DNA of 64,000 nt from Chitinophagales bacterium (GTDB taxonomy: Bacteria > Bacteroidota > Bacteroidia > Chitinophagales > CAIODY01): contig CANGEV010000013.1 in NCBI GenBank assembly GCA_947452995.1, positions 1 through 64,000 of the forward strand, in the 5' to 3' direction. The notes under the pieces were generated by a model. It was given only the letters and a program-made list of their open reading frames with translations. It was not told the DNA's origin and did no database searches. This document shows positions 26,172 to 35,731 of the stretch, piece after piece. Both the position numbers and the translations under genes were made by a program. Every line of letters begins with the position of its first letter. Positions within the stretch are counted from its first letter, which is position 1.

Positions 26172-28766
26172 ATGAATTTGAATCAATTTACAATTAAGGC
26201 GCAAGAGGTCATACAAGCGACGCAACAAATTGCTTTCAATGCCAACCATCAACAAATGGATACCGCCCATTTGTTAAAAGCGCTCCTTAATGAAAGTGCC
26301 GACACGATGGATTATATTTTTAAGAAAAACAATGTGAATGCCAACAATATACAGCAGCGCAATGAAACATTACTTAAAAGTATTGCGACGGTTAGCGCTG
26401 ATCCAGCTCAATACATGTCGCGTGAGTTGAATGCGGTTATCTTAAAAGCACAGTCACTACTCAAAACCTTCAAAGATGAATTCGTAAGCGTAGAGCATCT
26501 ACTGCTTGCCATTCTAGCTGGTAATGACGCGGTCGCTAAACTTTTAAAAGAAGAAGGACTTACTGAAAACAATGCGAAAATAGCCATCCTAGATCTTCGT
26601 AAAGGAACAACGGTGAATTCACAAAATGCAGATGCACAATACAACGCATTAAGCAAATATGGTAAAAATCTAAACGAGCTAGCTTCTGCCGGCAAACTAG
26701 ATCCTGTCATTGGTCGTGATGAAGAAATTCGTCGCACCTTACATATTCTTTCACGCAGAAGTAAGAATAACCCAATTTTAGTTGGTGAACCAGGTGTCGG
26801 TAAAACAGCGATTGCAGAAGGGATTGCACACCGTATCGTGAATGGTGATGTACCAGAAAATCTAAAAAACAAAACTATCTTCTCCCTTGACATGGGCGCT
26901 TTAATGGCTGGAGCAAAATTCCGTGGCGACTTTGAAGAACGTCTAAAAGCGGTAGTGAAAGAAGTGAGCGAATCGAATGGAGAAATAATTTTATTCATCG
27001 ACGAGATACATACCCTCGTAGGTGCAGGTGCTACCGAAGGCGCGATGGACGCTGCAAATATTTTGAAACCTGCCTTAGCACGCGGTGAATTAAGAGCAGT
27101 AGGCGCAACCACCTTAGCAGAATATCAAAAGTACTTTGAAAAGGATAAAGCCCTAGAACGTCGTTTCCAAAAGGTAATGATCGACGAACCGACTGTGGAA
27201 GACGCTATCTCCATCCTACGTGGATTGAAAGAGCGTTATGAAACACACCATAAAGTACGTATCAAAGATGAAGCAATTATTGCTGCAGTAGAACTTTCGA
27301 ATCGTTATATCAGCGATCGTTTCTTGCCGGATAAAGCCATCGACTTAATAGATGAAAGCGCCGCTAAGCTTCGTTTGGAAATGGATTCATTACCAGAAGA
27401 ATTAGATGAATTGGAACGTAAGATCCGTCAGTTAGAAATCGAAAGAGAGGCGATTAAAAGAGAAAATGATGAAACGAAAGTAAACGAACTGTCTCTTGAA
27501 ATCGCCGACCTAAGCGACGAACGAAATGCGTTGAAAGCAAAGTGGCAGCAAGAAAAACAAATCGTCGATGCGATTCAACTTTCGAAAAAACAAATCGAAC
27601 AATATAAGCTAGAGGCCGAACAGGCCGAACGTAGCGGTGATTACGGTAAAGTAGCCGAACTACGTTACGGTAAGATCAAAGAGGCAGAAAATGAGCAAAT
27701 ACATTTACATGCTGAGCTCTTGCGCAAAAGTGAAGATGGAAACCGTATGTTGAAAGAAGAAGTCGATGCGGAGGATATTGCAGAGTCCATCGCGAAAGCA
27801 ACAGGTATTCCAGTAACGAAGATGTTACAAGGAGAAAAGGAAAAACTATTACATCTCGAAGACGAATTACATAAGCGTGTCATCGGTCAGGATGAAGCTA
27901 TCATCGCTGTTTCAGATGCCATCCGTAGAAGTCGCGCTGGTTTAGGGGACGCGAAACGTCCTATCGGATCGTTCATTTTCTTAGGAACAACAGGTGTTGG
28001 TAAAACGGAATTAGCGAAAGCGCTTGCAGAATTTTTATTCGACGACGAAACGATGATGACGAGAATTGATATGAGCGAATATCAAGAGAAACATACAGTC
28101 AGTCGCTTAGTCGGAGCCCCTCCAGGTTATGTTGGTTATGATGAAGGCGGTCAATTGACAGAAGCTGTTCGTAGAAAGCCTTACTCAGTGGTACTTCTAG
28201 ATGAAATTGAAAAAGCACATCCAGATGTGTTCAATATCTTACTGCAAGTATTAGATGATGGTCGCCTCACAGATAGTAAAGGTCGTGTGGTGAATTTCAA
28301 AAACACCATCATCATTATGACCAGTAATTTAGGCTCGCATATTATAGCCAGTCACTTCGATAAAATAGATGAGAAAGATGTTCCAGCCGCCTATGAGAAA
28401 TCGAAAGTTGAAGTCATGGAACTCTTGAAACATAGCCTACGTCCTGAATTGCTGAATCGTATCGATGAAGTATTAATGTTCAAACCATTGATGCGTTCAG
28501 AGATTCACAACATTGTGAAGTTGCAACTGAAGGAATTGAGTGACAAAGTAGAAGCACTTGGCTTCCAATTAGAATTAACACCATTTGCAGTAGATTATTT
28601 GGCTGAACAAGGCTTCGAGCCGCAATATGGTGCCCGTCCATTGAAAAGATTAATTCAAAAGGAAATCACCAATGCTTTAAGTAGAAAATTATTAGAAGGC
28701 AATCTCAACAAAGAAAAGCCTCTATTAATCGATGTTTTCGACGATAAGGTGGTAGTGAGAAATTAA
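26172..28766 (+). CDS. clpB: ATP-dependent disaggregase ClpB
   Basis: The 864-residue Hsp100 protein has the repeat N-domain (1-145), a first AAA+ domain with GEPGVGKT at 205-212, the long coiled-coil M-domain (about 395-525) that marks ClpB and docks DnaK, and a second AAA+ domain with GTTGVGKT at 605-612. It ends with the sensor-2 block [13 protein letters not shown]. It extracts proteins from aggregates with DnaK, DnaJ and GrpE (grpE and dnaJ are at 3381-5078). The stop codon shares bases with the stop of the convergent beta-glucosidase gene. Confidence 0.97.
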   Translation: MNLNQFTIKAQEVIQATQQIAFNANHQQMDTAHLLKALLNESADTMDYIFKKNNVNANNIQQRNETLLKSIATVSADPAQYMSRELNAVILKAQSLLKTFKDEFVSVEHLLLAILAGNDAVAKLLKEEGLTENNAKIAILDLRKGTTVNSQNADAQYNALSKYGKNLNELASAGKLDPVIGRDEEIRRTLHILSRRSKNNPILVGEPGVGKTAIAEGIAHRIVNGDVPENLKNKTIFSLDMGALMAGAKFRGDFEERLKAVVKEVSESNGEIILFIDEIHTLVGAGATEGAMDAANILKPALARGELRAVGATTLAEYQKYFEKDKALERRFQKVMIDEPTVEDAISILRGLKERYETHHKVRIKDEAIIAAVELSNRYISDRFLPDKAIDLIDESAAKLRLEMDSLPEELDELERKIRQLEIEREAIKRENDETKVNELSLEIADLSDERNALKAKWQQEKQIVDAIQLSKKQIEQYKLEAEQAERSGDYGKVAELRYGKIKEAENEQIHLHAELLRKSEDGNRMLKEEVDAEDIAESIAKATGIPVTKMLQGEKEKLLHLEDELHKRVIGQDEAIIAVSDAIRRSRAGLGDAKRPIGSFIFLGTTGVGKTELAKALAEFLFDDETMMTRIDMSEYQEKHTVSRLVGAPPGYVGYDEGGQLTEAVRRKPYSVVLLDEIEKAHPDVFNILLQVLDDGRLTDSKGRVVNFKNTIIIMTSNLGSHIIASHFDKIDEKDVPAAYEKSKVEVMELLKHSLRPELLNRIDEVLMFKPLMRSEIHNIVKLQLKELSDKVEALGFQLELTPFAVDYLAEQGFEPQYGARPLKRLIQKEITNALSRKLLEGNLNKEKPLLIDVFDDKVVVRN

Positions 28767-30103
28767 TTCGTCTTCGATAGAAAACGCTGAAACCAATAAC
28801 CCGAGTCTTTCACGATTCGGGTTTGGTCTTCATAATCGACATAGATCAGACCAAATCGCGGACGATACGATTCAGCCCATTCGAAGTTGTCGGTGAGCGA
28901 CCAAACAAAATAACCCTTTACTGGAAGTCCGTCTAGAACGCAGTTTTGTAATTCCTTCAAATGATTCACAAAATAGGACTGACGTTGTTGATCATCAATT
29001 CTTCCGTCAATCACTTGATCAGGGAATGCAGCTCCGTTCTCCGTTATGATAATATCTTTTACATTGCTATAAGCTGCGAATTTCTCTACCATCTCGCGCA
29101 TAACAGGAGGATATACTTCCCAATTCATCGCTGTATGTTGTACAGAACGTTCGTTCGCTGGAATGAGCCTAGCTTGTAAATATGGAATAATAAATCGATG
29201 CGATACTACCTCTCTTGTATAAGGTTGAAGCCCGATAAAGTCGAAGTTACAAGGCAATATTTTTTCATCATTCGGACCAAAATAATCGTATACCTTTCGA
29301 AGGACCGGAAGCGATTTAACAGGATAGCCTAAGCCCATAGCAGGTTCGACAAACAATCGATTTAACATGGCATCCATTCTTTCTGCTGCTTGCACATCCT
29401 GCACACTTTGCGAATGCGGATGAATTCCTGTGCAAGAGTAAGTGGTTCCTACATATGAATTCGGGACATTACTTCTTATGACCATTTCGCCAATTGGCTG
29501 GCATAATGCTGCGTGATGCATAGCAGGCAAAAACTGACTCAAGCCTCTTTTACCAGGTGCATGTAAGCCCAGAAAATAACCAACTCCAGTGAATGCTGTA
29601 GGTTCATTTAAAACCATCCAGTGTTTAACCTTATCCCCAAATTCATTAGTCACTAAGTGTACGTAATCTTCAAAATAGTTGATGATATCTCTGTTTGCCC
29701 AACCACCTTTATCTTGTAGTGCTTGCGGTAGATCCCAATGATATAAAGTACACCAAGGCGTAATACCTTTTAATAAACACAAATCAATGAGTCGATGATA
29801 AAAAGAAAGCCCTTTTTGATTTATCCTTCCATGTCCGTTAGGAAGTATTCTAGACCAAGAAATAGAAAAACGAAAATTTTTAAAGCCTAATAATCCTAGC
29901 AATCGAATATCGTTCGGATATTGATGATAGAAATCGCTCCCTTTAGCAGGACCATTATTCCCACTTAGATTTTTCGACTGAGCCGCGAAGGTATCCCAAA
30001 TAGAAGGTCCTCTCCCATCCTCATTCCATGCCCCTTCCGACTGCGCAGCAGAAGTCGCCGCACCCCAAATAAAATCATCTCCAAACGCCCTTCGAGTAAG
30101 CAT
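28763..30103 (-). CDS. Family 1 glycoside hydrolase (beta-glucosidase)
   Basis: The 446-residue protein is a complete GH1 enzyme: start FGDDFIWGAATSAAQSEGAW, acid/base Glu167 in VLNEPTAF, nucleophile Glu355 in ITENGAAF, and the aglycone-side sequence SLTDNFEWAESYRPRFGLIY. No signal peptide is visible, so it should be cytoplasmic. It lies 9 bases after the glycosyltransferase gene. GH1 enzymes act on beta-glucosides, beta-galactosides or related substrates; I cannot narrow this. The stop overlaps that of clpB. Confidence 0.95.
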   Translation of the reverse strand: MLTRRAFGDDFIWGAATSAAQSEGAWNEDGRGPSIWDTFAAQSKNLSGNNGPAKGSDFYHQYPNDIRLLGLLGFKNFRFSISWSRILPNGHGRINQKGLSFYHRLIDLCLLKGITPWCTLYHWDLPQALQDKGGWANRDIINYFEDYVHLVTNEFGDKVKHWMVLNEPTAFTGVGYFLGLHAPGKRGLSQFLPAMHHAALCQPIGEMVIRSNVPNSYVGTTYSCTGIHPHSQSVQDVQAAERMDAMLNRLFVEPAMGLGYPVKSLPVLRKVYDYFGPNDEKILPCNFDFIGLQPYTREVVSHRFIIPYLQARLIPANERSVQHTAMNWEVYPPVMREMVEKFAAYSNVKDIIITENGAAFPDQVIDGRIDDQQRQSYFVNHLKELQNCVLDGLPVKGYFVWSLTDNFEWAESYRPRFGLIYVDYEDQTRIVKDSGYWFQRFLSKTN

Positions 30104-30112
30104 CCCTTCAAA

Positions 30113-31150
30113 TTATTGAAATAAAAACTGCTCTTCACCAATATACTCAGCACTCAAATTTTTACCAGCATGTATAACTATCTTCCCGACAATTAAATTG
30201 CGTTGATCCACATAATTCACCTTTGTATTAGTACCATTCTCCATCCAATCGGCAATTTTTGGAAGATGTTTACGCTTCAATTTCTTGACAACACTTATTT
30301 TCATCTTTTTAAGAAACTCAGCATTGCAAGCTTGCTCATATTGCCCTTTCATAGGAATCACACATAACTTTTTCCCGAGGTACAGTGCTTCAGAAGTGGT
30401 ACCAAATCCAGCATTACATAACACACCTTCACAAGATGCCATCGCTGCTGTAAACTTTTTATTATCTAAAGGTTGAATATGAATCGTTCCTTCCACACGC
30501 TCTACAGTGGTTGTTTTTGAAAAAACTTCCCACTTTGCAACGGGCAATCGACTTAATTGCTTAATTATTTTATCATCAGAATAGGATGGCAAATACACGA
30601 CATAATGACCTTTATTAGTCACTTTAATATTCCGAACTTCATCACGAATAACTGGCGTAAAAATATTTAGGTCGAAGGCCTTATAATGAAATCCATAATT
30701 GATATTTGTGGGCGCATAACGTTTTAAGACCATCCACCCTAACAAATCTTTACGCTTAGGACGTGGTGCTGAAGGATGTATCGTAGCAATTTGATTACTC
30801 AAGCCTACACAATCACGTTTTGCTAGTAAACAAGCCCATGCCGACACAGGCTCAAAATCACTAATCACCAGGTCATAGTCGTTGACTGGCAACTTCTTTA
30901 TATCAGACAATAGCTGTTTGGTATTAGCTTGTAAATAGGTGCGCCATACATCCACACCGCCCTTCTTTCCGAAGAAAAAAGAAAGCCCTTTGAAACGATA
31001 TTTCACAGGAAAGGGCAGCGCAATTTCACATTGCTCGCCACTGATTAATATATCTACATGACCGTGCTTTTGTAATTCGGGTAATAGTGCTATTGCTCGC
31101 GTTAAATGGCCATTCCCTGTGCCTTGAATTGCATACAATATTTTCATCAT
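30113..31150 (-). CDS. Glycosyltransferase of the MJ1255/MurG-like type
   Basis: The 345-residue protein opens with KILYAIQGTGNGHLTRAIAL, the glycine loop of GT-B (MurG-like) transferases, and has a second-domain donor-site sequence GVLCNAGFGTTSEALYLGKK followed by PMKGQYEQACNAEFL. It fits the group annotated as MJ1255/VC2487-like glycosyltransferases. Donor and acceptor are unknown. Its first codon overlaps the stop of the metallophosphoesterase gene (ATGA at 31147-31150), and the beta-glucosidase follows after 9 bases, so the three are an operon. Confidence 0.8.
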   Translation of the reverse strand: MMKILYAIQGTGNGHLTRAIALLPELQKHGHVDILISGEQCEIALPFPVKYRFKGLSFFFGKKGGVDVWRTYLQANTKQLLSDIKKLPVNDYDLVISDFEPVSAWACLLAKRDCVGLSNQIATIHPSAPRPKRKDLLGWMVLKRYAPTNINYGFHYKAFDLNIFTPVIRDEVRNIKVTNKGHYVVYLPSYSDDKIIKQLSRLPVAKWEVFSKTTTVERVEGTIHIQPLDNKKFTAAMASCEGVLCNAGFGTTSEALYLGKKLCVIPMKGQYEQACNAEFLKKMKISVVKKLKRKHLPKIADWMENGTNTKVNYVDQRNLIVGKIVIHAGKNLSAEYIGEEQFLFQ

Positions 31151-32028
31151 GCTTTCTTTTGTAAAGGAATCACATTAAACTCTTCCATCAATGATTGAAA
31201 GATTTCAGCCTGGTCTTTAGTTTCTATTTTTTCATCTTCCTCCTCTTCAAATTGCTCTAGCTCATATTTATAATGCACAAGTTCCCATTTGCCATCATTA
31301 TACTCTAGTGCACTGCAATGTTCCACCCAATCTCCCGAATTCAAATAATCTATGTTATCTCCATTATCTAATGCGATCTTTCGTTTAGTAGGCTGGTGTA
31401 TATGTCCGCAAACAACGTAATCATACCCTCTTTCGATAGCTATACTTGCGGCTGCCGATTCGAAATTGTTGATAAACTTCACAGCCGACTTCACACTGTT
31501 TTTAATATTCTTCGAAAGAGAAATTTTTTCCTTGCCGACTTTCGTCAACACCCAATTTATCACTGCATTTAAAACAATTAGAAAGTCGTATCCATGCGCC
31601 CCCAACTTCGTTAGCCACTTGGCGTGCTGCATCGTAAAATCAAAAATATCACCATGAAAAAACCAATGCTTCTTTCCATCTAGTTCCAAAATCAACTGAT
31701 TTTCGATCACCAAACCTCCCATATCAAAACCTACAAATTTACGTAACAACTCATCATGATTTCCAGTGATATAATGTACGCGAACACCCTTCCCTGCCCA
31801 CTTTAAAATCTGCTGCACCACCTGCATATGCTCCTTCGGCCAATATCTTTTACTGAATTGCCACATATCAATGATATCTCCGTTTAAGATCACTGTTTGT
31901 GGCTTGATGCTCTTCATGTATTGCAATAACTCTTTCGCATGACAACCATATGTTCCCAAATGAACATCTGAAATAACTAATACTTCCACCTTACGCTTCT
32001 TGCGCTTAATGTTCTCTTTGGTCTCCAT
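31147..32028 (-). CDS. Metallophosphoesterase, UDP-2,3-diacylglucosamine hydrolase-like (LpxH-like)
   Basis: The 293-residue protein has the five blocks of the calcineurin-like phosphoesterase fold: D21 and H23 (ISDVHLG), D51 (LNGDIIDMWQ), N90-H91 (ITGNHDE), H126 (FFHGDIFD) and H209/H211 (CGHIHQPT). The order and the DMWQF/R-rich segment fit LpxH-like enzymes that cleave UDP-2,3-diacylglucosamine in lipid A synthesis. A charged C-terminal tail (EEEEDEKIETKDQ) is extra. It heads an operon with a glycosyltransferase and a beta-glucosidase, which suggests a glycolipid role. Confidence 0.82.
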   Translation of the reverse strand: METKENIKRKKRKVEVLVISDVHLGTYGCHAKELLQYMKSIKPQTVILNGDIIDMWQFSKRYWPKEHMQVVQQILKWAGKGVRVHYITGNHDELLRKFVGFDMGGLVIENQLILELDGKKHWFFHGDIFDFTMQHAKWLTKLGAHGYDFLIVLNAVINWVLTKVGKEKISLSKNIKNSVKSAVKFINNFESAAASIAIERGYDYVVCGHIHQPTKRKIALDNGDNIDYLNSGDWVEHCSALEYNDGKWELVHYKYELEQFEEEEDEKIETKDQAEIFQSLMEEFNVIPLQKKA

Positions 32029-32207
32029 AAAATACGATTGAAAATTGGAGCGTCGATGTGTGCTTCAAAAGGGAAGCATCGCTCTTTAATATATCCTTAA
32101 GACCAACGATAGTCTTTAACATCTAATACAAATGTATAGACGCTATATGATGTAATCGTTAAGAGTATTTAAAGATTTGTAAAAATATAAGCACAGAAAC
32201 AAGCCGA

Positions 32208-32768
32208 TTACTCTTGTTTCAACTCTAAACCATCCAACCAAACATCTACAATATGGTCGACGTTGATTTCAATTCGGAGACGGTCGAAGCCTTTAGGAAC
32301 AGTATAGGTCTGTTCAAAATAATTCCAATCCGTCTTCGACTGAAGAAAGATTCGTGTGCTGAGATGTTGGCCATGATGCGCATTGACACCTCCCATCTGA
32401 AAAGGAACAGAACTCGCGTCAGCAGATTTTATCCAGCCACTTAATTGATAAGTAGCACCCGCTACAGCAGGCATTTCCTTCGCAATACCTGGCGCTTGAT
32501 TTCCAGTCGCCGACTTACACGCATTCACTTTCCAGTGCAAACTAAACTGCCCCTCTTTCTTCACAGAAGCGTCCGCACTCGTTGTAAAAGAACCAGGCGT
32601 TCCAGTTTCTTCGCTATACACCTGCCAATTATAAGGTGTTGCGCCCTGCCAAAATTCAAAGCCTCCATTGAAGCCCTTAGAAGCGTCTTCCACATATAAT
32701 GAACTAGCACCCCAACCACAGCTCACTAAAACTAAAAGTGCGACAGGTAAAAAGTGCTTTTTCATCAA
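32208..32768 (-). CDS. Lipoprotein with carbohydrate-binding-module-like domain
   Basis: The 186-residue protein has a lipoprotein signal (LPVALLVLVSCGWG, Cys at the lipobox) and one beta-sandwich domain with the look of CBM4/9/22-type modules: NGGFEFWQGATPYNWQVYSE, GQFSLHWKV, YQLSGWIKSAD, and a final VDVWLDGLELKQE. Such single-domain lipoproteins may bind glycans at the cell surface; ligand unknown. The 179-base gap upstream (32029-32207) holds only a weak hairpin (about 32053-32072), and I see no gene there. Confidence 0.7.
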   Translation of the reverse strand: MMKKHFLPVALLVLVSCGWGASSLYVEDASKGFNGGFEFWQGATPYNWQVYSEETGTPGSFTTSADASVKKEGQFSLHWKVNACKSATGNQAPGIAKEMPAVAGATYQLSGWIKSADASSVPFQMGGVNAHHGQHLSTRIFLQSKTDWNYFEQTYTVPKGFDRLRIEINVDHIVDVWLDGLELKQE

Positions 32769-32790
32769 TAAAATTTATTCTTTTTAGAAA

Positions 32791-35613
32791 CTACTTACTC
32801 AAGTGCATACTACGCTCCTTGTACAACTGACGGAAGTAAGGATCGCGCAAGTCTTTGATGAAACGAATCGCCTCGCCGGTAGATTTCATTTCTGGACCTA
32901 ACTCCTTGTTTACATTAGGGAACTTATCAAAAGAGAAGACAGGTTCCTTAATCGCATAGCCTTTTAACTTAGGCTCGAATTTGAAATCAGTCAACTTCTT
33001 CTCTCCTAACATTATCTTAGTCGCTACATTCAAATAAGGAATTTGATAAGCCTTCGCAATAAATGGCGTCGTACGACTTGCACGCGGATTCGCCTCAATC
33101 ACAAATACCTTATCATCCTTGATCGCAAATTGAAAGTTGATTAAGCCTTTAATGTTCAACTTAAACGCAATCTTCTTCGCATAATCCTTCATCTCCTCGA
33201 TCACTAAAGGAGTCAGATTAAACGGAGGCAACACCGCATTACTATCACCACTGTGAATTCCCGCAGGCTCGATATGCTCCATCACACCCATCACATGGAA
33301 ATTCTCTCCGTCACATATTCCGTCGATCTCAGCTTCTTGACAACGATCTAAGAAGTGATCAATCAAAATAGTATTGCCCGGTAAGTGCTTCAACAAGCTC
33401 AATACCGCCTTTTCCAACTCTTCATCATTGATTACAATTCGCATACGTTGACCGCCCAATACATAGCTCGGACGAACCAAAACCGGATAACCAATTTTCT
33501 TCGCCACTTCTAATGCTTCATCTGCTGTATGTGCTGTACCGTATTGCGGATAAGGGATATTCAATTCCTTCAACATATCGGAGAAACGACCACGATCTTC
33601 TGCAATGTCCATATTATCGAAAGAAGTACCTATGATGCGGATTCCTTTCTCATGTAGACGTTTAGAAAGCTTCAAAGCTGTTTGCCCACCTAATTGTACG
33701 ATCACACCGTACGGCTTCTCCAACTCGATAATCTCCCAAAGATGTTCCCAGAATACAGGCTCGAAGTAAAGCTTATCCGCCATATCGAAATCCGTACTCA
33801 CTGTTTCAGGATTACAATTCACCATGATCGCTTCGTAACCGCATTCTCTAATCGCCTGCAAACCGTGTGTACAACAGTAATCGAATTCGATTCCTTGTCC
33901 GATACGATTTGGTCCGCTACCCAACACAATCACTTTCTTACGATCACTCGGCTTGCTCTCGTTCTCTGTGTCAAACGTACTATAGAAATAGTTGGTTTTA
34001 CTTTCAAACTCTGCAGCACAAGTATCTACCATTTTATAGGTACGACGGATATTCATCGCAATACGCGCATTGAAAATATCTTCATCGGTACATTTATTAT
34101 CTAACAACTTCGCAATTTGCAAATCGCTAAAGCCCGTTTGCTTTGCCTTGCGCATATCATCCACACTGATTTCACTTACTGCATTATGCGTAATCAAATG
34201 CTTCTCCATATCAACAATAGCCTGAATCTGATTCAAAAACCATTTATCAATCATAGTTAATTTATGAATGGTAGAAACAGAAACACCTGCCATCAAGGCA
34301 TCCTTAATTCTGAAAACACGATCCCATTTAGGTGTCTTTAAATACTCCAACAATTCTTCCGTCTTCATCAACGACTTGCCATAGTATCCTAAGCCAATCG
34401 CATCATTCTCCAAACTCTGACAAGCCTTCTGAATCGCTTCCGGGAAGGTTCTGCCTATCGCCATCACCTCACCTACCGCTTTCATCTGAAAACCTAAAGT
34501 ATCATTTGCTCCTTTGAACTTGTCGAAGTTCCAACGAGGTATTTTTACAATCACATAATCTAAAGTAGGCTCGAAGAAGGCAGAAGTAGTTTTGGTGATT
34601 TGATTTTTCAACTCATCCAAATTATAACCTACAGCCAATTTCGCAGCGATCTTCGCAATCGGATAACCCGTCGCTTTTGAAGCTAATGCCGAAGAACGAC
34701 TCACACGTGGATTAATTTCAACGACGATGATTTCTTCCGTGTCAGGATTCATCGCAAATTGCACATTACATCCGCCTGCAAAATTTCCTAAGTTGCGCAT
34801 CATACTGATAGCAGTATTACGCATCAATTGAAAGGCTGTATCACTCAAGGTCATAGCCGGTGCTACCGTAATACTATCTCCCGTATGAACGCCCATCGGG
34901 TCAAAATTCTCAACCGTACAAATGATCGTTACATTATTATTATTGTCGCGCAACAATTCCAATTCATATTCTTTCCAACCCAATACTGCTTTTTCTACCA
35001 ACACTTCATGAATTGGACTTGCAGTCAAGGCTCTGTTTAAGGCCTCATCTAAATCTTCCTTTTTGAAAACAACGCCACCACCTGTTCCACCCAAAGTAAA
35101 CGAAGGACGCAATACTAATGGAAAACCAATCTCTTGCGCAAACTCCTTTCCTTCTAAAAATGAATTAGCCACTTTCGCAGGACAAACAGGAATACCCATT
35201 TCAATCATCCACTGACGGAACAAATCACGATCTTCTGCTTTGTCAATCGCCTTGATATCAACGCCAATCATGCGTACTTTATATTCTTCCCACAAGCCAA
35301 TTTCATCGGCTTCTTTACACAGATTCAAGGCTGTTTGTCCGCCCATAGTCGGTAGTACCGCATCAATCTCATTTTCTTTTAAGATTTGCTCGATCGATTC
35401 AACCGTCAATGGCAATAAATACACCTTATCAGCGACCAAGTTATCGGTCATGATAGTCGCAGGATTGCTATTGATAAGGATTACTTTGATGCCTTCTTCA
35501 CGAAGTGAACGAGCGGCTTGAGAGCCAGAATAGTCGAATTCACAAGCTTGTCCGATGATAATTGGTCCTGACCCGATGATGAGGACGCTGCGGAGGGAGG
35601 TATCTTTTGGCAT
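32791..35613 (-). CDS. carB: Carbamoyl-phosphate synthase large subunit, without the C-terminal allosteric domain
   Basis: The 940-residue protein makes carbamoyl phosphate for pyrimidine and arginine synthesis. Two matching halves, each with an ATP-grasp fold, are seen: GSGPIIIGQACEFDYSGSQA and GSGPNRIGQGIEFDYCCTHG. The protein ends soon after the second ATP-grasp domain (EMKSTGEAIRFIKDLRDPYF). E. coli CarB has about 1073 residues, so the methylglyoxal-synthase-like regulatory domain that binds UMP, IMP and ornithine is missing. Frame and end look clean, so this is a true short form. carA is not in the window. Confidence 0.96.
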   Translation of the reverse strand: MPKDTSLRSVLIIGSGPIIIGQACEFDYSGSQAARSLREEGIKVILINSNPATIMTDNLVADKVYLLPLTVESIEQILKENEIDAVLPTMGGQTALNLCKEADEIGLWEEYKVRMIGVDIKAIDKAEDRDLFRQWMIEMGIPVCPAKVANSFLEGKEFAQEIGFPLVLRPSFTLGGTGGGVVFKKEDLDEALNRALTASPIHEVLVEKAVLGWKEYELELLRDNNNNVTIICTVENFDPMGVHTGDSITVAPAMTLSDTAFQLMRNTAISMMRNLGNFAGGCNVQFAMNPDTEEIIVVEINPRVSRSSALASKATGYPIAKIAAKLAVGYNLDELKNQITKTTSAFFEPTLDYVIVKIPRWNFDKFKGANDTLGFQMKAVGEVMAIGRTFPEAIQKACQSLENDAIGLGYYGKSLMKTEELLEYLKTPKWDRVFRIKDALMAGVSVSTIHKLTMIDKWFLNQIQAIVDMEKHLITHNAVSEISVDDMRKAKQTGFSDLQIAKLLDNKCTDEDIFNARIAMNIRRTYKMVDTCAAEFESKTNYFYSTFDTENESKPSDRKKVIVLGSGPNRIGQGIEFDYCCTHGLQAIRECGYEAIMVNCNPETVSTDFDMADKLYFEPVFWEHLWEIIELEKPYGVIVQLGGQTALKLSKRLHEKGIRIIGTSFDNMDIAEDRGRFSDMLKELNIPYPQYGTAHTADEALEVAKKIGYPVLVRPSYVLGGQRMRIVINDEELEKAVLSLLKHLPGNTILIDHFLDRCQEAEIDGICDGENFHVMGVMEHIEPAGIHSGDSNAVLPPFNLTPLVIEEMKDYAKKIAFKLNIKGLINFQFAIKDDKVFVIEANPRASRTTPFIAKAYQIPYLNVATKIMLGEKKLTDFKFEPKLKGYAIKEPVFSFDKFPNVNKELGPEMKSTGEAIRFIKDLRDPYFRQLYKERSMHLSK

Positions 35614-35715
35614 GGCGGAAGGTAAAATAGATAAACGCCGCCAGGCGATACGTGAGTTCCCGTCTTGACGGCACGCGAAGATAGCAAAAAGACGTGAGTA
35701 TTTTTCAAGAATCCT

Positions 35716-35723
35716 TACTTTTG
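35716..35723 (+). promoter_or_regulatory. Promoter -7 element of mfd
   Basis: TACTTTTG lies 8 bases before the ATG at 35732. The message would start at or a few bases before the start codon. An AAGGAG at 35725-35730 abuts the ATG and is too close to serve as a normal ribosome binding site. Confidence 0.6.
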
Positions 35724-35731
35724 TAAGGAGA

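Noticed and set aside
32029-32207. Small gene or RNA in the gap before the lipoprotein gene
   Set aside because: Only a weak hairpin and no convincing frame, promoter or conserved motif are visible.
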